From NCBI GenBank assembly GCA_002070415.1, contig MWDF01000019.1, forward strand, positions 1 to 32,863: a stretch of DNA of 32,863 nt, written 5' to 3'. Below are positions 1 through 10,849 of the stretch, in pieces. This DNA comes from Firmicutes bacterium ADurb.Bin153. GTDB taxonomy: Bacteria; Bacillota; DTU025; MWDF01. Each line of letters starts with the position of its first letter. Positions within the stretch are counted from its first letter, which is position 1. The notes below the pieces were generated by a model. The model searched no databases and had not been told where the DNA came from. It saw nothing but the letters and a program-made list of their open reading frames with translations. The position numbers and the translations under genes were made by a program.

Positions 1-345
1 TTAATCGAGGCCGACGGCCTCAGGATATGCCACATGGGGGACCTAGGCGCGATCCCGGGCAAGGAGGAGCTCCTTTCGCTGCAGGACCTGGACTATGTCA
101 TGGTGCCGGTGGGCGGCACGTACACCCTCGACCCACAAGGTGCCGACAGGCTGATAAGTATGATCGGCCCCAGGGTAGTGATACCGATGCATTACGGGAT
201 GAAGCCCGGCCTGGACAAGCTAATCCCCGTCGCGCGGTACATCGAGGGCAAGGACGACGTGATACACGCAGCCTCTGTGGAGTATGCGATGGTAAAACCT
301 GTCAAGAAGGCCGGCCGGCCGGCGTATCTCTTGCTCAAACCTTAG
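1..345 (+). CDS. Metallo-beta-lactamase-fold metal-dependent hydrolase, C-terminal part (UPF0173-like)
   Basis: Open from the first base of the window, so the 5' part lies outside; about 114 C-terminal residues are visible. The reading frame shows D-G-L-R-I-C-H-M-G-D-L-G followed by D-Y-V-M-V-P-V-G-G and V-I-P-M-H-Y-G. These are the late strands and metal-binding Asp/His positions typical of small metallo-beta-lactamase-fold hydrolases related to UPF0173/UlaG. The cytosolic substrate cannot be told from this fragment. It ends about 90 bp before pyrG, and a separate promoter lies in the gap, so the two need not be co-transcribed. Family assignment is good; exact subfamily is inference. Confidence 0.8.
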   Translation, partial: LIEADGLRICHMGDLGAIPGKEELLSLQDLDYVMVPVGGTYTLDPQGADRLISMIGPRVVIPMHYGMKPGLDKLIPVARYIEGKDDVIHAASVEYAMVKPVKKAGRPAYLLLKP

Positions 346-369
346 TACAATATTAGAGGCCGGCGGCAT

Positions 370-2053
<1,684 letters not shown>

Positions 2054-2229
2054 GAAGGATAAGAGCGTCGGGCATAGAATTGTTACCTCGAAAGCAATAA
2101 CAATCGAAATATTCGCCTTTCACACTAAAGAGGACCACCCAGACGAAATCCGCATATGGCGGGTTTTGCCGTTATGTGCGTGCATCCCGGAATTATGACA
2201 TATCAACCTATCCCGCACGGAGGAAAATA

Positions 2230-3972
2230 ATGGATATCAGGATACAGGAATTGAGCGCAAAAGGCGTGCTTGAACTTAAGGACGAGGCCAGGAAGCTGAA
2301 GGTCCCCGGATTCAGGACGCTAAGGAAGGCCGAGCTCATCGAGGCTTTGACGCAGATATACGAAAAGGAAGGGAAGGCCGCCCAGGCAGCGCTGGCCGCA
2401 ACGTCGGCGCAGGCTTCGAAAGCCGAAGACGCCGCCTTGAGGGCGCCGCAGCGCGGAAGGCCCAGGAAGAGGACCGAACCGGCCCAGTCGGTAAGGACCA
2501 TAGAGCCTTCGTCCTTCAAGATCATAAGCGTCGGCGGCGAAAACGGCAGGACGAGCTCGGAGTCCGACATAGAACGCATGTCGAAGATGATAAAGGAAGC
2601 CGGCACGGCCCAGAAGGCTCCGTCCGCGACGGGCAGGACCGTAGCGCACAGGAGGCTCATGAGGGAAACTGCGCCCAGGGACGGCCAGGCACCGGCGCAG
2701 CCCGAGGTCGCGGCTACCGAGGCGCCCGCGCGCGCCGAGACCGCCCAGGCGCCGGTCCAGGCGGCTGCGGTGCTGGAGCCGCTAAGGGAAGCGCCGCTGC
2801 CAGGATACCTCAAGGAAGGCGCGGTGTCGGCCAAGGGCATACTCGTCATAAAGCAGGAGGGCTACGGCTTCCTGAGGGCCAACCAGCCGCACACCCAGGG
2901 CTTCGACGACATCTACATATCCCCCTCGCAGATAAAGAGGTTCAGGCTGAGAAACGGCGACGAGGTCGCCGGCTTCGTCAGGCCGCCTAACGAGGGCGAG
3001 AAGAACTCGGCCCTTATAAGGGTGGAATCTGTGAACGGGGACCCGCCCGAGTACTGCGAGACCAGGAAATTCTTCGAGGATCTGACGCCCATCTTCCCCA
3101 AGGAGAGGCTCAAGCTCGAGACCCAGCCCTCCGAGATCACCGGCAGGGTCATAGACCTCATGGTGCCGATAGGCAAGGGCCAGAGGGGGCTCATCGTCGC
3201 CCAGCCCAAGGTGGGCAAGACGACGGTGCTCAAGACCGTCGCGAAGGCGATAATGGACAACTCCCCGGATATCAACCTGATAGTCCTGCTCGTGGACGAA
3301 AGGCCCGAGGAAGTGACCGACTGGGTGCACTGGATAAGCGACAAGGGCCAGGTGTTCTCGTCGACGTTCGACCAGCCCGCGGAGAACCACACAAGGGTGG
3401 CCGAAATAGTCCTCGAGATCGCGAAGCGCCAGGTGGAGCACAAGAAGGACGTGTGCATCCTGCTCGATTCCCTGACCAGGCTGACGAGGGCCTACAACAC
3501 CACGACACCCTCGTCAGGAAGGACCCTCTCGGGAGGCCTCGACCCTTCGGCCCTGCATCCCGCGAAGAGGTTCTTCGGCGCTGCCAGGAACATACAAGAC
3601 GGCGGCTCGCTTACCATACTCGCCACCGTGCTCGTGGACACCGGAAGCCGCATGGACGACATGATATACGAGGAGTTCAAGGGCACCGGCAACATGGAGA
3701 TACACCTGGAGCGCGACCTCGCCGAGAGGAGGATCTTCCCGGCAATAGACATAAAGGCCTCCTCGACGAGGAGGGACGAGCTGCTCTACTCCCCGAAGGA
3801 GAGGGAGGCGGCATGGGTCCTCAGGGTGGCCATGGCGTCCATGAACCCGATCGAGCAGACGGATTTCCTGTTCCAGAGGGTCAAGCAGTCCGGCGGCAAC
3901 GAAGACCTGATAGACAAGGTCGTAAGCTCGAAGTACGCAAGCAGCATGAAGGAGCGCGGGAACATTTACTGA
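2230..3972 (+). CDS. rho: Transcription termination factor Rho
   Basis: Hexameric RNA-dependent ATPase that terminates transcription. The start chosen is ATG 2230, because GGAGG at 2219-2223 precedes it; a longer frame begins at 2176 but lacks an SD site. The protein has 580 residues. Order: Rho_N helical domain (about 1-50); an Ala/Pro/Arg-rich low-complexity insert (about 55-190) as in actinobacterial Rho; the RNA-binding cold-shock-like domain with G-Y-G-F-L-R; then the ATPase domain with Walker A P-K-V-G-K-T-T (Lys near 330) and Walker B I-L-L-D-S-L-T-R. The signature E-E-F-K-G-T-G-N-M-E near the end is also present. It stands alone, with an inverted repeat downstream. Assignment is certain; the role of the insert is unknown here. 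Confidence 0.97.
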   Translation: MDIRIQELSAKGVLELKDEARKLKVPGFRTLRKAELIEALTQIYEKEGKAAQAALAATSAQASKAEDAALRAPQRGRPRKRTEPAQSVRTIEPSSFKIISVGGENGRTSSESDIERMSKMIKEAGTAQKAPSATGRTVAHRRLMRETAPRDGQAPAQPEVAATEAPARAETAQAPVQAAAVLEPLREAPLPGYLKEGAVSAKGILVIKQEGYGFLRANQPHTQGFDDIYISPSQIKRFRLRNGDEVAGFVRPPNEGEKNSALIRVESVNGDPPEYCETRKFFEDLTPIFPKERLKLETQPSEITGRVIDLMVPIGKGQRGLIVAQPKVGKTTVLKTVAKAIMDNSPDINLIVLLVDERPEEVTDWVHWISDKGQVFSSTFDQPAENHTRVAEIVLEIAKRQVEHKKDVCILLDSLTRLTRAYNTTTPSSGRTLSGGLDPSALHPAKRFFGAARNIQDGGSLTILATVLVDTGSRMDDMIYEEFKGTGNMEIHLERDLAERRIFPAIDIKASSTRRDELLYSPKEREAAWVLRVAMASMNPIEQTDFLFQRVKQSGGNEDLIDKVVSSKYASSMKERGNIY

Positions 3973-3999
3973 CCCTTACGGCGTTATACAACCAATGTG

Positions 4000-4027
4000 A
4001 GGTCCTGCAGGGCGGTTTGCAGGACCT
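4000..4027 (+). terminator. Perfect 10-bp inverted repeat after rho
   Basis: AGGTCCTGCA at 4000-4009 and TGCAGGACCT at 4018-4027 are perfect complements around an 8-nt loop, 28 bp after the rho stop. There is no U-tract, so it may be an imperfect terminator or an mRNA 3'-end stabiliser. Confidence 0.5.
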
Positions 4028-4079
4028 GACCTTGATGTAGTAGAATATTCACATCTATTTTGACGGAAGGGGCCAAGGA

Positions 4080-5135
4080 TTGAAGTACAGGCAGGAGATA
4101 CCGAAGATACCGAGATCGGTGGCAAGGACCTTCACAGCCTTGCTGTTCGCGATCCTGTTCCTCGTGCTGACCCCTTCATCGGCCGACATCGGCCTGATTC
4201 CCGGGGAGGGCGACCCGGTCGCCGGCTCGGGAATCGCAAGGATAGCATCCAACGTATTCGATATGCTGACAGAACCGTTCTCGTCCAATCCCGAAGCGCA
4301 CGGCCTGGACGAGGATCTTTTCGCCGTCGCGGACGGGTCGTTCACCGCCGGTTCGCCCCTTGAGAACCTCAGGGGCATACTGGAGAAGAAACCCTACATA
4401 ATCGAGCACATAGTGGAACCGGGCGATACGATCTGGTCGATAATGAAAGCCTACAACGTCGACGAGGCGACGATAGTCAACGCCAACAACCTCGCCAACT
4501 CATCCAAGCTCAAAGTCGGGCAGAAGCTTACGTTCCCCTCCGTCACCGGCCTTACGCACACGGTGAAGAAGGGCGACACCATATCCGACATAGCCAAGAC
4601 ATACCAGGTAAGCGCACAGATCATCGAGGAGGCCAACGAGCTTTCGCAGAGCAGCAAGATATTCGCGGGCCAGGTGCTCGTGGTCCCCGGCGGCAAGATG
4701 CCGCGCGTCGCGAAATCCACCGGCTCTTCGAGCGGCTCGTCCAAGTCAGCGACAATAGGAATCGGCATGGTCCACCCCGTGAACGGCGGCACCAGGGTCA
4801 CGTCCTACTACGGGACCCGCAACGGCAGGATGCACAACGGCATAGACTTCGGGGTGTCCACGGGCACCGACGTGAAAGCGGCCGCGTCCGGCGTCGTCAC
4901 GACGTCCGGGTGGCTGGGCAATTACGGCAAGCTGGTCGTAATAGACCACGGCCAGGGCGTCAAGACCTATTACGGGCACAACTCCAAGCTGCTCGTCTCC
5001 GTAGGGGACAGGGTAGCGCAGGGACAAGTCATCGCCAATTCCGGCAACACCGGAAGGTCCACCGGGCCTCACCTGCACTTCGAGGTCCGCGTGAACAACA
5101 AGGCGCAGAACCCACTCAACTATATAAAGAAATAG
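4080..5135 (+). CDS. LysM-domain M23 family metallopeptidase (murein endopeptidase)
   Basis: A 351-residue exported cell-wall enzyme predicted to cleave peptidoglycan cross-links. It starts with TTG at 4080 behind a GGAAGGGG SD region. Residues 16-35 form an N-terminal membrane segment or signal anchor. Two LysM repeats follow, at about 109-153 and 159-203, each with the G-D-T-I core and ending in a F-P or V-P turn; a Ser-rich linker follows at 214-224. The M23 domain has zinc ligands in H-x-x-x-D (His252, Asp256) and H-L-H (His331, His333), plus Y-G-H with His300. All catalytic residues are present, so it should be active rather than a degenerate EnvC/NlpD-type activator. It is followed about 50 bp later by tldD. 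Substrate chemistry is inferred from the family. Confidence 0.93.
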   Translation: MKYRQEIPKIPRSVARTFTALLFAILFLVLTPSSADIGLIPGEGDPVAGSGIARIASNVFDMLTEPFSSNPEAHGLDEDLFAVADGSFTAGSPLENLRGILEKKPYIIEHIVEPGDTIWSIMKAYNVDEATIVNANNLANSSKLKVGQKLTFPSVTGLTHTVKKGDTISDIAKTYQVSAQIIEEANELSQSSKIFAGQVLVVPGGKMPRVAKSTGSSSGSSKSATIGIGMVHPVNGGTRVTSYYGTRNGRMHNGIDFGVSTGTDVKAAASGVVTTSGWLGNYGKLVVIDHGQGVKTYYGHNSKLLVSVGDRVAQGQVIANSGNTGRSTGPHLHFEVRVNNKAQNPLNYIKK

Positions 5136-5184
5136 CGCCGGTCCTGGCTCCCTTCAAGCCTGCCGGCGGCAGGAGGTCGATTTC

Positions 5185-6576
5185 GTGGACTTCAGGGGAA
5201 TCATGGCCGATGCCATATCTTCCTACAAGGGCAGGGCGGACTACCTCGAGGTGAGGATCGAGCAGAGAGAGGCCACCTCGCTTCTCTACAGGCTCGCCGA
5301 AGCCGACAGCGTTTCGGTGAAGCTGGTCCTGGGAGGCTCGGTGCGGGCTCTCGCCGACGGCGGCTGGGGCTTCGCCGCGTTCAACGACCTTGCGGCCGTA
5401 GGCAAGGCCTGCGAGGACGCCGTCACGTCGGCCAGGTACGTAGGCTCGTGCCTTCCGGCTTCCGAGAAGGTGTCCCTCGCCAGGGTGACCACCGCGTACG
5501 ACGAGGTGGACCTCGGGATAAGCAGGGGCGCCAAGGACGTCACTCTCTCCGACAAGATGAGAGTCCTCGGCGAATACGCCCAGATACTCGCGAAGAGCGA
5601 TCCTAGAGTGGTATCGTCGCACGTCAGGTACGGCGACTTCTACGTCAGGAAGTACTTCGCAAACTCCGAGGGCGCGTACATAGTATCAGAGGGCTCGGAC
5701 ATGAACGCCTCGTTCGGCGCTTCCGCCATGAAGGAAGGAAGGCCCGTCGAGGCATTCGAGGGCGTGGGGAGCACGCTTGATTTTACGGACCTGGAAGGAA
5801 AGCACGATGTCGCCCGCGAGGTGGTCGAGACATGCATCGAGACGCTGGACGCCGAGCCGGTGAAAGCCGGCGTCTACACCGTCGTCTGCGACCCGCACCT
5901 TGCCGGCGTGTTCATCCACGAGGCGTTCGGGCACCTGTCGGAATCCGACTTCATAGCGGAGAACGAGGACGCGAGGAAGATGATGACGCTGGGCCGCCGC
6001 TTCGGGCAGGACTTCCTCAACGTCGCCGACGAGCCGGTGCCCGCTGGGCTTCGCGGCTCGTACAAATACGATGACGAGGGCACCCCGGCGGTGACGGCGC
6101 CCCTAATCACCAACGGCCTGCTGGTCGGAAGGCTGCACTCCAGGGAGACCGCGGCCAAGATGGGAGAGCCCACCACCGGAAACGCAAGGGCCGTGAACCA
6201 CAAGTTCGCCCCGATCGTAAGGATGAGGAACACGGTGATACGCCCGGGCAAGGCGGACTTCGACCAGCTGATCGGCGACATAAAGCTCGGCATATTCGCA
6301 AAGGCCGCATACGGCGGCCAGACGATGATAGAGCAGTTCTCCTTCTCGGCCAGGGAGGCGTTCATGATAAGGGACGGGAAGCTGGCGGAGAGGGTCCGCG
6401 ATGTGGTCATGGCCGGCAACCTCTTCGAGACCCTGCTCAACATCGAGGGCATAGGCTCCGACTTCAGGTGGACGGGGCATACGGGAGGATGCGGCAAGGG
6501 AGGGCAGTTCCCTCTGCCTGTCATGATGGGCTCGCCTTCCATAAGGATCAAGAATGTCGTCGTCGGAGGAAGATAG
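5185..6576 (+). CDS. tldD: TldD family zinc metalloprotease subunit
   Basis: TldD forms a heteromeric protease with TldE that degrades unfolded peptides and, in other bacteria, matures modified peptides. GTG start at 5185 with AGGAGGT at 5171-5177. The protein has 463 residues, normal for the family. The HExxxH zinc motif, read as H-E-A-F-G-H, begins at His245, and the conserved C-terminal region with G-G-C-G-K-G and G-S-P-S-I-R is present. Its stop at 6576 lies one base before the tldE start, so the two subunits are translated from one mRNA. No modified-peptide precursor is recognisable nearby; the natural substrate is unknown. Confidence 0.95.
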   Translation: MDFRGIMADAISSYKGRADYLEVRIEQREATSLLYRLAEADSVSVKLVLGGSVRALADGGWGFAAFNDLAAVGKACEDAVTSARYVGSCLPASEKVSLARVTTAYDEVDLGISRGAKDVTLSDKMRVLGEYAQILAKSDPRVVSSHVRYGDFYVRKYFANSEGAYIVSEGSDMNASFGASAMKEGRPVEAFEGVGSTLDFTDLEGKHDVAREVVETCIETLDAEPVKAGVYTVVCDPHLAGVFIHEAFGHLSESDFIAENEDARKMMTLGRRFGQDFLNVADEPVPAGLRGSYKYDDEGTPAVTAPLITNGLLVGRLHSRETAAKMGEPTTGNARAVNHKFAPIVRMRNTVIRPGKADFDQLIGDIKLGIFAKAAYGGQTMIEQFSFSAREAFMIRDGKLAERVRDVVMAGNLFETLLNIEGIGSDFRWTGHTGGCGKGGQFPLPVMMGSPSIRIKNVVVGGR

Positions 6577-6577
6577 T

Positions 6578-7888
6578 ATGGAGAAGATTCTGAAGAAGGC
6601 GTTGGAGAGCACCGGGAAGGCGGAGGTCTTCTACGGGGATTACCGCACGGCGGAGGTCTCTTACGAGAACGGGAAACTCAAGACCGTAAGCTCCGTAAGG
6701 ATGACCGGGGCCGGCCTCAGGCTCATAAAGGACGGGAGGCTGGGCTACGCTTCGACGACGGACTTTTCCCAGTCCGACAGGCTGGTCACGGCCGCGCTGG
6801 ACACGGCGGCGGCGGGTCCGAGGGCGAGGTTCGACTTCCCCGGAGACCCCGGGAAGATCGACAGCATAGATTCCGTGAAGGAGCGCGCCACCAAGCTCGG
6901 CATAAGCGAGATGGTCGAGATGGGGGCGAAGTACGTCGAGAAACTCAAGAAGCTTGCACCGGACTGCTATCCGGATACGAGCATAACCGTCGAGCACGAC
7001 AGGACCAGGATACTCAACTCCTCCGGCCTGGACTACGAATCGGAGGGTGCGATGTACCACGTATACTTCGGGGCCACCGTGATAAAGGGCTCCGACGTGC
7101 TCATGGTGCCCGCGTTCAAGATACCCCTCGAAGACGAATACGACCCCGAACTTGCCGCCGAGGAGGCCGCCGAGAAGATAAGGATGGCCGAGAAGGTGGT
7201 CGAGGCCAAGACCGGGCCGACTACAGTGCTGTTTTCGCCAATGGGGCTGGACAGCATGCTCATGGCCCTAGGGGCCGGCTTCAACGGGAAGTACGTCGAG
7301 CTCGGAGTCTCGCCCATAAAGGGCCTGACGGGGACCAAGGCGCTGTCGGACAAGCTGACGGTATGGAACGATCCTACTGTAAGATACTGGTATCGTTCCG
7401 GCGCGCTCGACCAGGAGGGGATCCGCACCGAAAAGCGCGCCCTGATAAGGGAAGGCGTGATCGGAGAGCCCTACTACGACCTGCTTACGGCCGACATGTA
7501 CGGCAGGCGCAGCACCGGTTCGGGATACAGGAACGGCTTCGAGGCGCCTCCTTCCCCATCCGTTTCGCTGATGGCGGTAGAACCGGGGGACAAGGAGGTA
7601 TCCGAGATGCTGGCATCCATGGAAGAAGGCCTCTACGTGGACTTCTGCCTGGGCGCAGGGCAGGGGAACGTCCTCGCCGGCGAGTTCTCCAACAACATAG
7701 GCCTCGGCTACAAGGTCGAGGGCGGGAAGATCGTAGGCAGGGTAAAGAACCTCATGATCGCCGGAAACGCGTACGATGCCCTCAAGGAAAACATCATCTC
7801 CGTCGGCAGCAGGAGGGGATTCAGCATGACGATGTGCCTGGCCCCCCACGTGCTGGTCGACAAGGTGAGCGTCACCGCGAAGAAATAG
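6578..7888 (+). CDS. tldE: TldE (PmbA) family protease partner
   Basis: Non-zinc partner of TldD in the TldD/TldE protease. Start chosen at ATG 6578, which has GGAGGA at 6565-6570; an earlier in-frame ATG at 6554 lies inside tldD and before the SD. The product has 436 residues. It shows the PmbA layout: an early strand with E-V-S-Y-E-N-G-K, the central G-S-G-Y-R-N-G and the C-terminal segment G-N-V-L-A-G-E-F-S. No HExxxH motif is present, as expected for TldE. It directly follows tldD and is closed by a hairpin with a T-run at 7913-7936, so tldDE is probably a two-gene operon. Confidence 0.93.
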   Translation: MEKILKKALESTGKAEVFYGDYRTAEVSYENGKLKTVSSVRMTGAGLRLIKDGRLGYASTTDFSQSDRLVTAALDTAAAGPRARFDFPGDPGKIDSIDSVKERATKLGISEMVEMGAKYVEKLKKLAPDCYPDTSITVEHDRTRILNSSGLDYESEGAMYHVYFGATVIKGSDVLMVPAFKIPLEDEYDPELAAEEAAEKIRMAEKVVEAKTGPTTVLFSPMGLDSMLMALGAGFNGKYVELGVSPIKGLTGTKALSDKLTVWNDPTVRYWYRSGALDQEGIRTEKRALIREGVIGEPYYDLLTADMYGRRSTGSGYRNGFEAPPSPSVSLMAVEPGDKEVSEMLASMEEGLYVDFCLGAGQGNVLAGEFSNNIGLGYKVEGGKIVGRVKNLMIAGNAYDALKENIISVGSRRGFSMTMCLAPHVLVDKVSVTAKK

Positions 7889-7912
7889 GGGAGATGCCCA
7901 ATAGGCTGCGGG

Positions 7913-7936
7913 CCCCGGGATACCGCCCGGGGTTTT
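7913..7936 (+). terminator. Intrinsic terminator after tldE
   Basis: CCCCGGG at 7913-7919 pairs with CCCGGGG at 7926-7932 around a 6-nt loop, followed by TTTT. It separates tldDE from the next gene. Confidence 0.75.
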
Positions 7937-7958
7937 CCGTCTAGGAGGAGGCGATCCG

Positions 7959-8330
7959 ATGAGGACCCTTTACTGTTTCGTCACGGCGGCCTTCGTCCTC
8001 GGGGCGGCGGCATGGCAGATGTTCGCGGCGCCCAAGCAGCCCACGGCAAGGGCCGGCTACCGCAGCAGCTTCGCCATGAAGAACGTCGCCGTCTGGAACG
8101 AGGCCCAGAGGATATGGGCGCGGGCGATGCTCGCGGCTGGGGCCTCGGGGCTTGCCGTTAGCGCCGCGTGCTTCTTCCTCCTTGACGGGAAGGCGGGATA
8201 CCTGGCGTCTACGCTCATAAGCGCCGCAGCCGCGGCGTGCACCGTGCCCTACACCGAACGGAAACTCAAGGGCATGTTCGACGAGAAGGGCCAAAGGAAG
8301 AGGAAAGAGGGGGCCTGCGCGGATGGCTAG
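7959..8330 (+). CDS. SdpI-like small integral membrane protein
   Basis: A 123-residue membrane protein with hydrophobic segments at about 4-22, 56-76 and 79-96 and a basic, charged C-terminal tail. Between the first two segments lies G-Y-R-S-S-F-A-M-K-N followed by V-W-N-E-A-Q, which matches the G-x-R-T/S...M...W...A/N-R pattern of the SdpI family. In Bacillus, SdpI gives immunity to the killing factor SdpC, but most family members are of unknown role. Start ATG 7959 has AGGAGGAGG at 7943-7951. Its 3' end overlaps radA by 8 bp, so the two are translationally coupled. Family call is by motif only; the function is not known. Confidence 0.7.
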   Translation: MRTLYCFVTAAFVLGAAAWQMFAAPKQPTARAGYRSSFAMKNVAVWNEAQRIWARAMLAAGASGLAVSAACFFLLDGKAGYLASTLISAAAAACTVPYTERKLKGMFDEKGQRKRKEGACADG

Positions 8331-9702
8331 GATCAAGAGCAGGTACGTATGCCAGCAATGCGGAAGCGAGTTCCCGACGTGGTACGGCAGGTGTCCCTCG
8401 TGCTCCAGCTGGAACAGCGTCGTTGAGGAGGCGGTGCCCGTACAGGAGGGGAGGGCCGCGAGGCCCCCGCGGCCGGGCGTTGCCGCAAGGCAGGCGGTGA
8501 GGCTCACCGAGGCGAGCCTCACCGAGTCGAAAAGGCTAAGGACGGGCATAGACGAGCTGGACAGGGTCCTGGGGGGAGGCATCGTGCCGGGGTCGGCGGT
8601 GCTTGTATCCGGCGAGCCTGGAATAGGCAAGTCGACATTGATGATGCACGCGGCCGCGAGGATCGCCCGTGGGGCCTCCGTCCTGTATGTGACGGGAGAG
8701 GAATCCGTAAGCCAGGTGGGCATGAGGGCAAGGCGCCTTAAGGCAGTGGACGAGCGGATATACGTGCTGCCCGAGACGGACATCGTCGAGGTGCTAAGGG
8801 CCGCTGACAGCATAAAGCCGGCCGTCCTGATGGTCGATTCCATACAGACGATGCAAGACGCCTCCCTCGGCTCCGCGGCGGGAAGCGTCGGCCAGGTCAG
8901 GCAGTGCGCGGCCCTTCTCATAGAGGCGAGCAAGTCGTCGGACATGGCCTCGTTCATGGTGGGGCACGTGACCAAGACCGGCGCTGTGGCGGGGCCCAAG
9001 GTGCTCGAGCACATGGTCGACACCGTCTTGCAGTTCGAAGGCGGCATCCACCAGGCTTACAGGGTGGTGAGGACGCTGAAGAACAGGTTCGGCTCCACCG
9101 ACGAGGTCGGCGTCTTCGAGATGGGAGAAGACGGCCTAAGGGAGGTGACCAACCCGTCGGAGGCGTTCCTTAGGGAGCGCGTGGCCGGCATGGCCGGGTC
9201 CGTCGTCGTCCCGTGCATGGAGGGCACAAGGCCCTTCCTAGTGGAGCTGCAGGCCCTCGTAGGCTCCCCGGGGGCCAATTTCCCCAGGAGGACCGCGTCC
9301 GGGGTGGACCAGGGCAGGGTCGCGATAATGCTCGCCGTCCTTGGAAGGCGCATTGGCCTCGGCATAGAGGCTAACGACACGTTCATGAACGTGGCCGGGG
9401 GCATCTCCGTGGACGAGCCGGCGGCCGACCTAGGGATCGCGGTCGCGTTGACGTCCAGCTACAAGAACAGGCCCGTAAACCCCAGGACCGCGGTGTTCGG
9501 CGAGATAGGCCTTTCCGGCGAGCTCAGGTCCGTGCCGAAGGCAGAGGCCAGGGCGGCCGAGGCTGCAAGGCTCGGATTCGTAAACCTAGTGGTGCCGAAG
9601 GCGAGCCTTACGAGGATGAAAGCGTCCAGGCAGCTTGGCGGGCAGGCGGAGGTGTTCGGGGCGGGCACGCTCGCCGAGGCCATCGAATATTTGCTGGGTT
9701 AG
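8323..9702 (+). CDS. radA: DNA repair protein RadA (Sms)
   Basis: RecA-like ATPase that helps process recombination intermediates and branch migration. The 459-residue protein has the full domain order: an N-terminal zinc finger with Cys10, Cys13, Cys24 and Cys27; Walker A G-E-P-G-I-G-K-S-T at 97-105; the RadA signature K-N-R-F-G at 253-257; and a C-terminal Lon-like domain ending in A-G-T-L-A-E-A-I. It overlaps the upstream SdpI-like gene and is followed closely by disA, the partner seen in many Gram-positive genomes. In Bacillus RadA also restrains DisA activity; that link is known from the family, not shown here. Confidence 0.97.
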   Translation: MARIKSRYVCQQCGSEFPTWYGRCPSCSSWNSVVEEAVPVQEGRAARPPRPGVAARQAVRLTEASLTESKRLRTGIDELDRVLGGGIVPGSAVLVSGEPGIGKSTLMMHAAARIARGASVLYVTGEESVSQVGMRARRLKAVDERIYVLPETDIVEVLRAADSIKPAVLMVDSIQTMQDASLGSAAGSVGQVRQCAALLIEASKSSDMASFMVGHVTKTGAVAGPKVLEHMVDTVLQFEGGIHQAYRVVRTLKNRFGSTDEVGVFEMGEDGLREVTNPSEAFLRERVAGMAGSVVVPCMEGTRPFLVELQALVGSPGANFPRRTASGVDQGRVAIMLAVLGRRIGLGIEANDTFMNVAGGISVDEPAADLGIAVALTSSYKNRPVNPRTAVFGEIGLSGELRSVPKAEARAAEAARLGFVNLVVPKASLTRMKASRQLGGQAEVFGAGTLAEAIEYLLG

Positions 9703-9778
9703 GCATCCGAGGAAGGAATCTGCCCACACAACTGAGAAATATATGAAGAAGGCGAGTCTTCCTGCGGAGGTGGGAAAA

Positions 9779-10831
9779 ATGATACCTAAGGCATTAAGGC
9801 AGGTGGTGGCCCAGCTGGCGCCGGGTACGCCCCTGCATGATGGGATAGAGTTCATACTAAGGGCAAGGACGGGGGCGCTCGTGGTCATGGGCGACAGCCC
9901 CGAGGTCATGGACCTGTGCAAGGGCGGCTTCAAGATCGACGCGCCCTACCTCCCCAACAGCTTCTATGAGCTGGCGAAGATGGACGGGGCCATCATACTG
10001 TCGTCCGCGCTGGACAGGATAATGTACGCGAACGTGCACCTATTCCCGGACCCGGCGCTGCCGACCAACGAGACCGGCACCAGGCACGCGGCCGCCGAAA
10101 GGACCGCAAGGGCGACGGGCAAGCCAGTGATAGCGATATCCAGCAGGAGGAACGTCATCACCATATACCACAGCAGGCAGAAGTACATCCTGAGGGACGT
10201 GGGCTACATACTAGACATGGCCAACCAGGCGCTGCAGACGCTGGCCAAGTACAGGGAGGTCCTCGACAAGTCGCTGTTCAAGCTGACCGCATTCGAGTTC
10301 GAAGACGACGTGACGGTCGCCGACGTGGCCGAGTGCGTAAGAAGGTGGGAGCTCACAAGGAGGGTCGGCGAGGAGGTCACCAGCTACATAATCGAGCTGG
10401 GCACCGAGGGCAGGCTCATCAGGATGCAGATGCAGGAGATGGTAAAAGGCCGCCGCGAGGAGACCGAGAACCTGCTCAGGGACTACATGGAGGAAGGCGA
10501 GTACAAGCACCCCGAGAAGTTCCTGGCCGCGATGGAGGAATGGGACCTGGACGACATCATGGAGAACGGCATAATCGAGAAGGCCATACGGAAGCTGGGG
10601 GAGGAAGGGCCCGACACCGAGGCCTCACCGCGCGGCTACCGCACGTTGTCGCAGCTCACGTCAAGGATGCCCGAGCAGATAGTGGAGAATCTGATCAAGG
10701 GCTTCGGGAATCTGCACAACATATTCATGGCGAGCGTCGAAGAACTCGACGAGGTGGAGGGAATAGGGAAAAGCAGGGCCGTTACCCTGCACGACGGGTT
10801 GAGGAGGATCCGGGACCAGGTCAGCAGCTAG
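9779..10831 (+). CDS. disA: Diadenylate cyclase DisA, DNA integrity scanning protein
   Basis: Makes the second messenger c-di-AMP from two ATP while scanning DNA for branched structures. Start placed at ATG 9779 because GGAGGTGG at 9766-9772 precedes it; longer in-frame starts at 9743 and 9635 exist, the latter inside radA. The product has 350 residues, the usual size. The DAC domain carries D-G-A at 69-71 and the G-T-R-H...E-R active-site motif at 100-108. A helical linker follows, then a C-terminal helix-hairpin-helix DNA-binding domain with V-E-G-I-G-K-S-R-A. Fully intact. It lies 76 bp after radA and converges on the next gene, only 3 bp apart. Confidence 0.96.
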   Translation: MIPKALRQVVAQLAPGTPLHDGIEFILRARTGALVVMGDSPEVMDLCKGGFKIDAPYLPNSFYELAKMDGAIILSSALDRIMYANVHLFPDPALPTNETGTRHAAAERTARATGKPVIAISSRRNVITIYHSRQKYILRDVGYILDMANQALQTLAKYREVLDKSLFKLTAFEFEDDVTVADVAECVRRWELTRRVGEEVTSYIIELGTEGRLIRMQMQEMVKGRREETENLLRDYMEEGEYKHPEKFLAAMEEWDLDDIMENGIIEKAIRKLGEEGPDTEASPRGYRTLSQLTSRMPEQIVENLIKGFGNLHNIFMASVEELDEVEGIGKSRAVTLHDGLRRIRDQVSS

Positions 10832-10833
10832 GC

Positions 10834-10849
10834 TTCAGCGGAGGCTGAA
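10834..10849. terminator. Small hairpin between convergent disA and its neighbour
   Basis: TTCAGC at 10834-10839 pairs with GCTGAA at 10844-10849 around GGAG, at the junction of two converging stops. No T-run on either strand, so its action as a terminator is uncertain. Confidence 0.35.
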
